This document shows, piece by piece, positions 40,117-50,196 of a stretch of DNA of 64,000 nucleotides (the stretch's first letter is position 1; each line of letters starts with the position of its first letter). Made by a program: the position numbers and the translations under genes. The DNA is from Nitrospira sp. (lineage in GTDB: Bacteria > Nitrospirota > Nitrospiria > Nitrospirales > Nitrospiraceae): positions 1 through 64,000 of the forward strand of contig JAOUMR010000002.1 of the NCBI GenBank assembly GCA_029881435.1. The letters are read 5' to 3'. Under the pieces are notes generated by a model. That model worked only from the letters and a program-made list of their open reading frames with translations. It was not told where the DNA came from and did no database searches.

Positions 40117-41520
40117 TCAAGACCAGTGTCTGATATCGACAAAATGGCCTTCAATCGCTGCAGCGACCGCCATGGCCGGTGACACCAAATGAGTTCGGCC
40201 CCCTGCCCCCTGTCGGCCTTCGAAATTGCGATTGCTCGTAGAGGCACAGCGCTCGCCGGGCTTTAGCACATCGGCATTCATCGCCAGGCACATGCTGCAT
40301 CCCGCCTCCCGCCACTCAAACCCCGCTTCACGAAACACGTGATCAAGCCCCTCTGTCTCTGCCTGCTGTTTAACGAGACCCGATCCAGGCACCACCATGG
40401 CCTGCACAGTCTTCGAGACTTTCTTCCCCTTCGCGAAGCTCGCAGCAAGGCGAAGATCTTCAATTCGAGAATTGGTGCAGGAGCCGATGAACACTTTATC
40501 AATCTTGATATCGGTGATCGGCATATTTGGGGAAAGTCCCATATAGGATAAAGCCCGTTCGGTGGAGTCCCTCAATTTCTCATCAGCCATCGCTCGTGGA
40601 TCTGGTACCTGTTCATCTACACCGCTGACCATCCCCGGACTCGTTCCCCAGCTGACCTGCGGGGCGATGCGTTCGGCCTGAAGGGTGACGGTTGCATCAT
40701 ACGTGGCATCACGATCAGTCTTGAGGTCTTGCCATGCCTGGACGGCTCGTTCAAATAGGTCTCCCTTTGGAGCGAGTGGACGCCCTTTGATATAAGCAAT
40801 TGTCTTGTCATCGGGCGCAACCATGCCAGCACGGGCACCGCCCTCGATTGACATGTTGCAGAGGGTCATGCGACCTTCCATGCTCAGGGAGCGAATCGCA
40901 TCCCCGGTGTACTCAATCACATAGCCGGTTCCACCCGCCGTCCCGATCTTTCCTATGATCGCTAGAATAATGTCCTTGGCTGAACAACGGTCTGAAAGCA
41001 CTCCATCGACCCGGATTTCCATTGTCTTTGGCCGCTTTTGCACCAAACATTGAGTGGCCAATACATGTTCCACTTCACTGGTCCCGATTCCGAATGCCAA
41101 GGCGCCAAACGCTCCATGGGTGGATGTGTGCGAATCACCGCACACGATCGTGGTACCGGGCAGGGTAAATCCCTGTTCAGGTCCGATGACGTGCACGATG
41201 CCCTGGCGGATGTCGCTCATGGTGAACAAAGGAATCCCAAAATGTGTGCAGTTATCTTCCAGCGTTTGAATCTGAAGCGCGCTGACTTGATCCATAATTC
41301 CTAGACGGCGGTCTGTGGTCGGAACATTGTGATCCGGCACAGCGAGTGTGGCTGTCGGTCGTCGTGGGTGCCGTCGAGCGAGCCGCAGCCCTTCAAACGC
41401 TTGCGGGGAAGTCACTTCATGCACTAACTGGCGATCGATATAAAGCAACGTCGTCCCATCGGATTCAGCACGAACGACGTGCGAGTCCCAAATCTTATCA
41501 AACAATGTTTTGGCGGCCAT
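40117..41520 (-). CDS. leuC: 3-isopropylmalate dehydratase large subunit
   Basis: [16 protein letters not shown]...[32 protein letters not shown]...[17 protein letters not shown]...[29 protein letters not shown]. Confidence 0.96.
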   Translation of the reverse strand: MAAKTLFDKIWDSHVVRAESDGTTLLYIDRQLVHEVTSPQAFEGLRLARRHPRRPTATLAVPDHNVPTTDRRLGIMDQVSALQIQTLEDNCTHFGIPLFTMSDIRQGIVHVIGPEQGFTLPGTTIVCGDSHTSTHGAFGALAFGIGTSEVEHVLATQCLVQKRPKTMEIRVDGVLSDRCSAKDIILAIIGKIGTAGGTGYVIEYTGDAIRSLSMEGRMTLCNMSIEGGARAGMVAPDDKTIAYIKGRPLAPKGDLFERAVQAWQDLKTDRDATYDATVTLQAERIAPQVSWGTSPGMVSGVDEQVPDPRAMADEKLRDSTERALSYMGLSPNMPITDIKIDKVFIGSCTNSRIEDLRLAASFAKGKKVSKTVQAMVVPGSGLVKQQAETEGLDHVFREAGFEWREAGCSMCLAMNADVLKPGERCASTSNRNFEGRQGAGGRTHLVSPAMAVAAAIEGHFVDIRHWS

Positions 41521-41637
41521 CACAACTCCTGCAAGTTTTTGTAATAGTGAGGGTACATTATACAGAGAAGAGCCATGCGGTTGACAAGGCGTCTGTGAGC
41601 CTTGTCCCGTCTTGCAAGACGTGCTACCACAACGCGC

Positions 41638-42108
41638 ATGAGTCCCATACAGTGGAACCAATCCCATATCCTCCAGTGGAGTCAGCGACTACTGGACAGC
41701 TATTGTCGTTGGACAGGACGAGAACTGATCGAACGAACAGGTGATACGACCCAGCAAGCACGCGTGCTGTTCGACGCCTCCTTTGTCGTCGTCTCGCATG
41801 GGGTAGAGCCCGATCCGATCTTGAACTACGGGAACCAAACGGCGTTAGATCTGTGGGAGCTCTCCTGGGATCAATTCATTAAGACGCCATCGCGACTCAC
41901 AGCCGAGCCAGATGACCGGGCCGAGCGCAGACGTATGTTGGAGCAGGCGAGGGTGAATGGCTACTTTGATGGATATCGTGGGGTCAGAATTTCTTCGACG
42001 GGCCGACGTTTTCTCGTTGAGCAGGCATTAATCTGGACCGTTATCGATTTGGCTCGAAAACCAATTGGTCAGGCAGCGACTTTCTCACATTGGTCAATGG
42101 CAGAGTGA
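41638..42108 (+). CDS. MEKHLA-domain protein (PAS-like)
   Basis: [61 protein letters not shown]...[22 protein letters not shown]. Confidence 0.8.
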   Translation: MSPIQWNQSHILQWSQRLLDSYCRWTGRELIERTGDTTQQARVLFDASFVVVSHGVEPDPILNYGNQTALDLWELSWDQFIKTPSRLTAEPDDRAERRRMLEQARVNGYFDGYRGVRISSTGRRFLVEQALIWTVIDLARKPIGQAATFSHWSMAE

Positions 42109-42109
42109 G

Positions 42110-42811
42110 TTAAAAGGGAAAATACACTTCGACTCCGCCATATCCACCACTATGGAAAGAGGTGCTATTCTGGTACCCGCCTTTGACCAGAAAGAAAACC
42201 TTACTGATCGGCACCTCCAAAATTGGTCCTGTCTGTACCGCACGAAATTCGCCATTACCCATGCCGGCAATATCCCACCCTGCATAGAGGGGACAGCAAC
42301 CTCGATCGGGCTTGTACGCCAGCAATTTCCCACGCAGACGGCCCCAGAAAAAATTGTCGAGGTCAGCATAGGATCCTATCGCATGGAGGCTGCCTTTCTC
42401 ATGCCAGTACAGTGCTTCAATTTGCCCGAAGACTCCGACCTGATGATCAATCTTCGAACTTGTATTCAACCGGTCTTCCTCGATTCGTCGCAGTTGCGGA
42501 CCCGCAAGTGCCATGAAAGTCCACTTGCCGAGTGTCTGTGAAATCCCGAGGGACGGGACGACGAACTGCACATTGGCATCCAGCAGTTGCCCATTGCTTT
42601 TGAAGCTATATCCAAGACCAGCTGTCATTGCCTGTGCAAAAATGGTTGTCCCGCCTGACATCAGCAAGATCGGCGTCCGCACGCCCAAATAACCGAAATA
42701 TTGACTCTTATTGTCAATCTGAAATCCGGTGAACACATCACCTGCCTGTGCACGACCCGGTAGGATCGTCAGGACAAGTGTTGCCAGTAGGAGTGACATA
42801 TATCGCGCCAT
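42110..42811 (-). CDS. bcsS: BcsS-like cellulose biosynthesis/outer-membrane protein
   Basis: Signal peptide (MARYMSLLLATLVLTILPGRAQA); FQIDNKSQYFGYLGVRTPI...GGYGGVEVYFPF resembles the BcsS family; next to bcsA. Confidence 0.65.
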   Translation of the reverse strand: MARYMSLLLATLVLTILPGRAQAGDVFTGFQIDNKSQYFGYLGVRTPILLMSGGTTIFAQAMTAGLGYSFKSNGQLLDANVQFVVPSLGISQTLGKWTFMALAGPQLRRIEEDRLNTSSKIDHQVGVFGQIEALYWHEKGSLHAIGSYADLDNFFWGRLRGKLLAYKPDRGCCPLYAGWDIAGMGNGEFRAVQTGPILEVPISKVFFLVKGGYQNSTSFHSGGYGGVEVYFPF

Positions 42812-43322
42812 CGGTTTTCCCCTTCTACACGGAGTCAACGCGAAACCGAACAACAGTGTGACGGCCTAATGACGGATACTAGACCCCATGGCCATCACGG
42901 TAAGCTCGTCGTACTTGATATAGGATAGTGCACCCCACAGGTAATCAGGAGAAAAATCAGAAAATAGGACGGCACAGCCGTTATAGAACAAGTCTAGAGT
43001 GGCTCCCTTCCAGGGCCGATCATTAGTGGGGATCGGATACTCTGTACGTGACTAAGTGTGGAATTTAGGATCGTGGATTGCAGCAACAGGACGGTCTGAT
43101 TACGATACGCATCCTTTCCAAGACTCTGGTCTTTCTCCCGGTGGGTAAGTTGGTTCACTGGATCAGATGCAAGCGCCTTTCCCACCTGATCTGTTGCTCA
43201 CAAGTTACACAATTGGCCTTCTTGACAGATGATCCATCGGGCTGAGTCGAGATAGTGGTCGGTGAATCAAGTCGAGCAGAACGTATCGCAGGATGGAGGG
43301 CAATTCTGGGACACGATATTCC

Positions 43323-45608
43323 TTACGATTCTCTCCAGTGCTTCTGGTGCAATTCTCTCCAGTGCTGTTCGCCTCGCTCGATGCTCTCGACTCTGAAACG
43401 AACACAGCTCGTGCGGAGACGGTTCATAACCGATACAGGACTAACCTTGAGGGTGATACGGGGCAGTTCCAATAGAGCTCCGACTAACGACCCTTTTGGA
43501 ACTGAAGGGAAGAGGATACTCACGCCGGTGAAGGACATATCCTCCAACTTGCCGGACAGCGAGGACGTCGAGGTATTTAACCGACAAGAGGTCTCATGCG
43601 AGACTCGTAGCATCCGGCGCCGTTCCCAGTTGAAGGACCTCCACGGAGCGGTAAGAGCAAACAGCAGTGATCGTAGACTGCTCGCTATACCGGGTTGGAA
43701 TTGATAAGTCTCTTCCCAGGATGCAGGATCCCCAAAGATCTTATCAACAAGCACCTCTCTCGTTGCCTCATCAAGTCCTTGGAACTGAATCCCGGCTTCC
43801 ACGCCACCGGATGGTAACCGTTCCTGTCTAATGATTCGGCCAGGTAATCGCACGATCGCGCCTTGAGAGGACGTTAAAAGAAGAGTCACGGTGTCCCGTG
43901 CAGTAAACACTGGGTGTTCGAGCGACAGTGCGACGCCGTGCTCATTAATGTTGAGAATGCGCGCGGCGACGGAGTTGTCATCTAGAAACAACTCGCTCAC
44001 AAAATCTCGATTAAGTCGGAACGCCTGTCGGCCTTGCGTCTGTTCGCTGGCAACGAACATTGCGATCGTCAGCAGCAAAAGATTGACGGATCCCCAAAAA
44101 AGGCTGACGGGGAGGCCTGGATCTCCAGTGCCGTGGCGAAAGTTCTGAATCCCCAATGCCAAACCTACAACCAACAATCCGAACGTCAACAAGTGCGGCC
44201 AGGCCAAAGTCAATTCAGCGGACGTGTTTCTTCCAATCCGTTGCCCTTTCGGTGTCACCTCGAAGGGGCGCTCTTTCCGGGGCGTGACAAGGGTCTTGAG
44301 CGCGACCCAGGTGAGCGCGAAGCACATGGCGATTTCATAGATGTCTGACCAGAATGGGTTGCGGGAGCCTCGGCTCGCCGGACGCATGACGAGTGCCGAT
44401 GCGATGTAGAAAGAAAAGAAGTGAAGGCCAAGCAATACGACATTGGCATGAATTGGTGGTGTCTGGAACAGAAGACTAGAAAGCGGAGCGACTAGACAAA
44501 TGAGGCGAGGAAGACCGAAAAAGAAGTAAAAGATCGACCCGAAATAATCCAGTCGCTGTGACAAGGTCAGACCACGTTTGGTGAGAGGGTTGTCACGGAG
44601 GAGGACTTGAATGCAACCCATGGCCCACCGCTTTCGCTGCTTGAGATAGCCTTCAAATGTCTCCGGCATCAGGCCAGCCGACAGCACGCGATTGAGGTAG
44701 CAGGACGTATACCCCTTCGCATGCAGGTTCATGCTCGTGTGGATATCTTCGGTGATAGTCTGAGTTTGGAACCCACCAATCTCCTCAAGGGGTTGTCGTC
44801 GGAAGAGACCGCCGCTGCCGGCGAAGAAGGCGCTGTTGTGCGCGTCTCGTCCGGCTTGTAAGGAGCGGAAGAACAATGCCTGCTCGTTCTTGACGAGTTC
44901 ACCTACTCGCAGATTGCGTTGAAAAACGTCGGGATTGTAGAAATGGTGGGGAGTCTGAACGATAGCCACTTTTTCGTCATCGAAGAATCCGACAGTCTCT
45001 TTCAGAAATGCACGCGCAGGGATATGGTCAACATCGAACACGGCTATGAGATCACCATCGGTCAAGCGAAGAGCATGGTTGAGGTTTCCCGCCTTGGCAT
45101 GGCGGGGATGATCCGGGCGTCTGATATAGCCACATCCCAGTGCGGTCGCCATCTTTTTGGCTTCAAGGCGACGGCCATCATCGAGAACGTACACATTGAA
45201 GCGATCTCTGGGATATTCCAGTGATAGACAGCCCATCAATGTTTGCCGCAAGAGCGACAGCGGTTCATCCACAACAGTGACCATGATGTCGACGGTTGGG
45301 TAATTCGTGATCGGTGCCGGTTGACGGTCGGTCGGTGACCAGGATTGATACGTGAAGAAACAAAACTGACAGAGCCCGTACAGTTCGGCGAGATAGACGA
45401 TCCATCCAATGACTAGACTGCTCAGGTCGTCGGTGGGTATTGTGTAAAGTGCTCGCCAGACCATGTAGCGGATGTACAAAAGGAGACTCAGGCTCAGGAC
45501 CCACCGACGCCCTTGGTCTTTCTTGAGGAGCAGCCCTATGGTCAAGAGCGCCAGAGCAGAAATTCCTGCAGCGATAGGAGTGTCGAAAAAGTTATCTACC
45601 AACGTCAT
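43323..45608 (-). CDS. bcsA: cellulose synthase catalytic subunit-like GT2 with PilZ regions
   Basis: YVLDDGRRLEA, AVFDVDHIPARAFL, TEDIHTSMNLHAKGY, QRKRWAMGCIQVL (D,D,D,QxxRW); C-terminal PilZ-like segments. Confidence 0.9.
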   Translation of the reverse strand: MTLVDNFFDTPIAAGISALALLTIGLLLKKDQGRRWVLSLSLLLYIRYMVWRALYTIPTDDLSSLVIGWIVYLAELYGLCQFCFFTYQSWSPTDRQPAPITNYPTVDIMVTVVDEPLSLLRQTLMGCLSLEYPRDRFNVYVLDDGRRLEAKKMATALGCGYIRRPDHPRHAKAGNLNHALRLTDGDLIAVFDVDHIPARAFLKETVGFFDDEKVAIVQTPHHFYNPDVFQRNLRVGELVKNEQALFFRSLQAGRDAHNSAFFAGSGGLFRRQPLEEIGGFQTQTITEDIHTSMNLHAKGYTSCYLNRVLSAGLMPETFEGYLKQRKRWAMGCIQVLLRDNPLTKRGLTLSQRLDYFGSIFYFFFGLPRLICLVAPLSSLLFQTPPIHANVVLLGLHFFSFYIASALVMRPASRGSRNPFWSDIYEIAMCFALTWVALKTLVTPRKERPFEVTPKGQRIGRNTSAELTLAWPHLLTFGLLVVGLALGIQNFRHGTGDPGLPVSLFWGSVNLLLLTIAMFVASEQTQGRQAFRLNRDFVSELFLDDNSVAARILNINEHGVALSLEHPVFTARDTVTLLLTSSQGAIVRLPGRIIRQERLPSGGVEAGIQFQGLDEATREVLVDKIFGDPASWEETYQFQPGIASSLRSLLFALTAPWRSFNWERRRMLRVSHETSCRLNTSTSSLSGKLEDMSFTGVSILFPSVPKGSLVGALLELPRITLKVSPVSVMNRLRTSCVRFRVESIERGEQHWRELHQKHWRES

Positions 45609-45795
45609 GTTGAATGTGTCCCGGAGGGAAGCCTCCTAACCATCGTCTTGATGGGTACCACCCTATTACGAGACCGCTGGCTGGCCTAGCCCTACGAATG
45701 TGGAGCAGCCTTTCGAGGGAGGCAGACAAGCGTATTGATCGAATTGGGAGTCCGTTTTTCTAGGCAGAATAAGGCGGTTCGATTAAAAGTGGGGG

Positions 45796-46410
45796 TCAAG
45801 TCCAAAGCTCAAGTGGGCCATGGTTGGCGATGCCTTGTAGCAGGTCTTGCGTCGAAAGCATGCCAACTAGACGGCGGGCGTGGTCCAAAACCGGAACCGC
45901 ATGAATTTGTTCATCGAGCATGACGCGAGCAACTTCTCGAATCTCCGTAATGGGAGTTGAAGAGATAACTCTGGAGGTCATGATCTCCGCTAATCGCCTT
46001 GCAGAAGCTTGTCTGCTATCACCAGCGGTGACAAGCTCGGGTACGTGTCGCAGCAGATCACGATGAGATACCATTCCCACCAGAGTGCCATGCAGGGAAG
46101 TGATGGGGATATGATGGAAACCCTTGTGAGACATCAGCACCCAGGCGTCGAGCAGCGTACTGTCGGAGGGAAGGGAAAGGACCGGGGCTTTCATTAAGTC
46201 CTGGGCAAGCACCGCTGGTCTTGGATGTGGTTGCTGGGCACTCTGTTGTTGATAAGCGGTTTGCGCAGTCAAGGCCGAATGATCCAATGGAGGAGAGTGT
46301 TGGCCATCACGTTCAGTCCCCACAACAGGCTCAACCATGCTAAGCCGGGAGCCCGGTGGTCTTACGGGATAGGTCTCTGTGATTCCATTGACCGCGAGAA
46401 AAATTGGCAT
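45796..46410 (-). CDS. CBS-domain protein (tandem CBS pair)
   Basis: AQDLMKAPVLSLPSDSTLLDAWVLMSHKGFHHIPITSLHGTLVGMVSHRDLLR...IMTSRVISSTPITEIREVARVMLDEQIHAVPVLDHARRLVGMLSTQDLL. Confidence 0.9.
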   Translation of the reverse strand: MPIFLAVNGITETYPVRPPGSRLSMVEPVVGTERDGQHSPPLDHSALTAQTAYQQQSAQQPHPRPAVLAQDLMKAPVLSLPSDSTLLDAWVLMSHKGFHHIPITSLHGTLVGMVSHRDLLRHVPELVTAGDSRQASARRLAEIMTSRVISSTPITEIREVARVMLDEQIHAVPVLDHARRLVGMLSTQDLLQGIANHGPLELWT

Positions 46411-46850
46411 CAAGCAACCCCTCAATGTCAGTATCGGAAATTTTGGGAAATACTTAAGAACGCTCTGCAGGAAACGCTGGGTTAATAGTAAGGAGACAAG
46501 GTGAGGGGCCGTATTGCAAGAATAAGAGCCAGTGCATCTCATGCGAGACACTGACATCTCAGATGGATTATGCGCTCGTGTCGACCGGTGGCGAGTCGCA
46601 AAAATACAGCCTAGATCAGGATGAGGCCACTCCTTTCCTTGATCCCAAGCAGTTCCTAATTGGTTGCTTCCGTTTTAACCCCTGTGATATAAGAACCGCC
46701 GTATCAAATCTTGTATCGTGTCGAGGGTTACGGGGCTCATACATAAAGACCAAAGTAAACATTCACAAGAAAGCCTGCACGTCCTCCAGACTTAGGCGGC
46801 ACATATTCAAGCCTCTATTCATCTCTTCTTTTCTTGCAAGGGGGGTAGTC

Positions 46851-47327
46851 ATGGGCAAGTCAATGTTGGCAATTATCCTCGGCCTTGGAGTGCTGTTGGC
46901 TGGGGTTTCGGGTTCGTATGCACTTCAAGCGGGTGGTGTTGAAGTAGGTGATCTGGAAACCGGATCTGTCGTCGGCCAACCTTTTAAGGAACTGAGCGTG
47001 GATGCCTCATTCGTCGCTATCGAAATCGGCAACACGAAGACGTGGTATCCTCCCATGACAGTCATCGATTTTAAGACACGTCCAGGTTCGCCGGTTCTCC
47101 TAAAGGTGACGAATAATGCAACAGCCGAACATGGATTTCGTCTCAGCGCAGCAGTGAATCAATCGGCACCAACTGTTCTGGATATCAAGTTGGTGCTGAA
47201 GCCAGGGGAGACGCGGTACATCGGTGTTCCGACCAGTGATTTGTTCTATAATACGGGGAGCGTCCTTGAATATAGTTGTCACTTGCATGCAGGGCATGTC
47301 GGCGGCAAGTTGCTCATGCTGAAGTAA
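46851..47327 (+). CDS. secreted cupredoxin-like protein
   Basis: Signal peptide; LLKVTNNATAEHGFRL...KLVLKPGETRYIGVPTSDLFYNTGSVLEYSCHLHAGHVGGKLLMLK. Confidence 0.75.
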   Translation: MGKSMLAIILGLGVLLAGVSGSYALQAGGVEVGDLETGSVVGQPFKELSVDASFVAIEIGNTKTWYPPMTVIDFKTRPGSPVLLKVTNNATAEHGFRLSAAVNQSAPTVLDIKLVLKPGETRYIGVPTSDLFYNTGSVLEYSCHLHAGHVGGKLLMLK

Positions 47328-47353
47328 TATATCCCAGCTCGAGTGGTCATAGC

Positions 47354-47395
47354 AAAAGGCCTCGGTGAGTCTCACCGAGGCCTTTTGTTTTTCAA
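47354..47395 (+). terminator. rho-independent terminator
   Basis: aaaaggcctcggtgag-tctc-accgaggcctttt followed by gttttt. Confidence 0.85.
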
Positions 47396-47414
47396 GTGAG
47401 TCCATGAAATGCAG

Positions 47415-47446
47415 AAGGCCCCATTTCTATAGAAACTGGGGCCTTC
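47415..47446. terminator. second hairpin, possible terminator for the convergent ferredoxin gene
   Basis: aaggccccatttctatagaaactggggcctt inverted repeat between convergent genes. Confidence 0.6.
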
Positions 47447-47467
47447 ACAATACCAATTCGAAATGAG

Positions 47468-47815
47468 TTAGTTTCTTACACCGCTCCAGACTTTGGCAGA
47501 ATCAATCTCCTTATCAGGATTCAAAGTTTTCGCCTTTTCAAGAAGTACGTCCGTCGTCTCAGGGTAAGCGGGGTCTGAGATACAGCAATTATCGACAGGA
47601 CACACTGCCGCACACTGGGGTTCATCAAAGTGACCAACACACTCGGTGCAGCGATCGTGGGCAATGACATAAATATTGTCGCCGACACCTTGTCCATCAC
47701 CAACGTGATTACCTTTAGTCTCGGCATCGCTTCTGGTCTCGAAAATTGCTTCATTAGGACATTCTGGCAGGCATGCTCCACACGAGATACATTCATCCGT
47801 TATCAATAAAGCCAT
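47468..47815 (-). CDS. YfhL-like dicluster ferredoxin
   Basis: MALLITDECISCGACLPECPNEAI...IAHDRCTECVGHFDEPQCAAVCPVDNCC. Confidence 0.93.
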   Translation of the reverse strand: MALLITDECISCGACLPECPNEAIFETRSDAETKGNHVGDGQGVGDNIYVIAHDRCTECVGHFDEPQCAAVCPVDNCCISDPAYPETTDVLLEKAKTLNPDKEIDSAKVWSGVRN

Positions 47816-48036
47816 GACCCAAGCCTCCTTCTCACTTCCCAAAGACCAAACAATATTGACAAGTTCACACCACTCCCACCATAGTGCGCACGTCATGGTA
47901 GCGAGAAATGCGAAGGGATATTTTATTCTGCGATTCTTTTCTAAGTCAACAGAACGTAATCCGGTCAGAAGACCTAGCGTGGTCATGTGCGTGGGTCATT
48001 GGGCCCAACAGTGAAAGAAATGCCGGCCGTCACAAA

Positions 48037-48537
48037 ATGTCAGGTAGTCAGATAGAACCTGGAAGCCGAGAACAGCGAAACAAGCGGATCATCATGATGG
48101 TCCTGCTTGCACTTCTTCTGATGAGTGCATCGGTCTTTCTGGGCGAGCGTAAGGAATCAAGCATCATTGTCGTGACGTTCCCTAGTGGAATTCAGCTCGA
48201 AGCTGAAGTGGCGGATACTCCGGAGAAATTGCTCTTTGGGCTGGCCTTTCGCGACACACTGCCTCCCAACGGCGGAATGCTTTACATTTTTGAGCAGAAC
48301 GGTTTGCACCGCATCACGACTAGAGAATATCGATTTCCTATCGATATTCTCTGGATAGACGAGGGTCATCATGTCGTCCACATGCTGGAGTACGCGGAAC
48401 CGTGTAGCAAAGACCCGTGCCCATTCTTCGGACCGCCACCTGAACCGGCTCGTTATGTGATACAGGCTGAATCGGGATTCATTCAGAAGGCAAAAGTTGC
48501 AAAAGAGGATGAACTCAAATACACCCTCCGCATGTAG
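48037..48537 (+). CDS. DUF192 family protein, membrane-anchored
   Basis: TM then VTFPSGIQLEAEVADTPEKLLFGLAFRDTLPPNGGMLYIFEQNGLHRITTREYRFPIDILWIDEGHHVV. Confidence 0.88.
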   Translation: MSGSQIEPGSREQRNKRIIMMVLLALLLMSASVFLGERKESSIIVVTFPSGIQLEAEVADTPEKLLFGLAFRDTLPPNGGMLYIFEQNGLHRITTREYRFPIDILWIDEGHHVVHMLEYAEPCSKDPCPFFGPPPEPARYVIQAESGFIQKAKVAKEDELKYTLRM

Positions 48538-48570
48538 GTGCTGCGGAACGTGAAAAAGGAAACAAGCACG

Positions 48571-48888
48571 ATGAGTGGCTTCCAGAAAGTTGCGCAGATT
48601 GAAGAGGTGCCCCCGGGCAAATCGAAGATCGTGACAGTCAACGACCGCCCGATCGCATTGTTCAATATTGACGGCACATTATATGCTATCCATAACAGCT
48701 GTCCTCATGAAGGAGGACCGCTTATTGAGGGGAGACTCAAGGGATATGTCATTGCTTGCCCTTGGCATGATCTCGCGTTTGATATCCGAAACGGGCAAGG
48801 TACAGATGGCGGTGGATACTGTGTGGGCAGTTACGAGGTCCGGGTTGAGGGGTCGGACGTCATGATCGGTCCACGCAGGAAGATGTAA
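48571..48888 (+). CDS. Rieske 2Fe-2S ferredoxin
   Basis: YAIHNSCPHEGGPLIEGRLKGYVIACPWHDLAFDIRNGQ (CxH...CxxH). Confidence 0.93.
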   Translation: MSGFQKVAQIEEVPPGKSKIVTVNDRPIALFNIDGTLYAIHNSCPHEGGPLIEGRLKGYVIACPWHDLAFDIRNGQGTDGGGYCVGSYEVRVEGSDVMIGPRRKM

Positions 48889-48934
48889 GCAAAGAAGTCA
48901 GCCGCGACGATGATTTGCACGAACAGGAACAGAC

Positions 48935-49273
48935 GTGAGCTTTTCTAGTGCGGGCCACAACCCAACTCTGGATGTCACGGATTGCCGCAAGGTCACAGTT
49001 GATGAGCCGTTCGTCATCCACCTGTGGGAGGACCGGACCAGAGGCGAACAGTGGGTGCCTGCGTATGACACGAAAGGGCTTGCCCTCCTCAGTGATGAAT
49101 TCCTTCGCATTGCGAGTAATAACGCGGTGGAGAATGGGCAACGCATCTTTGAGTTCAAGGCCGTCCAGCCAGGTGTGTATCAGGTAGTGTTTGAAAAACG
49201 CATGGGATGGAAATTTACCGCTGAGGAGCGTCGAGTCTTTAGGATAGACGTCCAGTCTGTCACTGGGAATTGA
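48935..49273 (+). CDS. chagasin/I42-like protease inhibitor family protein
   Basis: TVDEPFVIHLWEDRTRGEQWVP...GQRIFEFKAVQPGVYQVVFEKRMGWKFTAEERRVFRIDV resembles inhibitor I42 beta-strand pattern. Confidence 0.6.
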   Translation: MSFSSAGHNPTLDVTDCRKVTVDEPFVIHLWEDRTRGEQWVPAYDTKGLALLSDEFLRIASNNAVENGQRIFEFKAVQPGVYQVVFEKRMGWKFTAEERRVFRIDVQSVTGN

Positions 49274-49277
49274 ATTC

Positions 49278-50117
49278 ATGTCCGACGTCGCGTTCATCAA
49301 TGGTCGTTTCATTCCATGGCAGGATGCAACCGTCTCTATCGATGACCGGGGGTTCCAGTTTGCTGACGCCGTCTACGAAGTGATCAGGACGTATCGTGGG
49401 GCGCCGTTCCAGCTGGAGGCGCATCTCGCACGACTTGAGCGAAGTGCGAAGGAGCTCTTTATTTCCCAGCCATATTCACGAGCGCAATGGATGCAGTGGA
49501 TCAACCACGGACTCAGTCTGGCAGGATATCAAGAGGCCAAGATCTATATCCAGATTACCCGAGGCGTGGCTCCTCGGGAGCACAGCTTCCCCTCCGAAAT
49601 TTGCCCGACCATCGTCATGACGATTAAGGAATTACATAGTCTGCCCACTGAAATGCGCCAGGCCGGCGTCACGGCATGCACCTGTGAAGATCTTCGCTGG
49701 GGACGATGCGATATCAAGAGCGTCAATTTGCTTGCCAACGTTCTTGCACGTGAAGAGGCAGGAAAGGCTCGGGTGTTCGAAGCCATTTTCATTCGAGACG
49801 GTTGTGTGATGGAAGGTGCCTTAAGTAATGTGATGGCTGTTCAAGATGGAGTGGTCATGACGGCTCCTGAAGGTCCACGGATCCTGTCTGGCGTCACCAG
49901 GACAGTGGTGTTGGGGTTGGCCAAAAAAGAAAATATTCCGGTTGAAGAACGGTCCATATCGCTCGATGCGCTTTACGCAGCAGACGAGGTGTTCCTGACC
50001 GGGACCACACTCGAAGTGCTCGGAGTAGTTCAGGTCGATGGGAAGACCATTGGGTCCGGCCAGCCAGGCCCAATCACGAGAACGCTGGCCGCCCAGTGGG
50101 CGCTGTTGACCGGCTAG
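49278..50117 (+). CDS. class IV aminotransferase (D-amino-acid/branched-chain type)
   Basis: DDRGFQFADAVYEVIRTYRGAPFQLEAHLARLERSA...GALSNVMAVQDGVVMTAPEGPRILSGVTRTVVL. Confidence 0.9.
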   Translation: MSDVAFINGRFIPWQDATVSIDDRGFQFADAVYEVIRTYRGAPFQLEAHLARLERSAKELFISQPYSRAQWMQWINHGLSLAGYQEAKIYIQITRGVAPREHSFPSEICPTIVMTIKELHSLPTEMRQAGVTACTCEDLRWGRCDIKSVNLLANVLAREEAGKARVFEAIFIRDGCVMEGALSNVMAVQDGVVMTAPEGPRILSGVTRTVVLGLAKKENIPVEERSISLDALYAADEVFLTGTTLEVLGVVQVDGKTIGSGQPGPITRTLAAQWALLTG

Positions 50118-50162
50118 AGCTCTTGCTTTGCTTCAGGGTGCGTGTTATGGTGCTGCCTCTGT

Positions 50163-50188
50163 AAGTGGGCTCATGCCCACTTTTTTGT
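50163..50188 (+). terminator. rho-independent terminator
   Basis: aagtgggc-tcat-gcccacttttttg. Confidence 0.75.
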
Positions 50189-50196
50189 TTGGGCAC

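Noticed and set aside
41038-41412. Plus-strand ORFs within leuC
   Set aside because: Shadow ORFs opposite a gene with definitive aconitase-family motifs.
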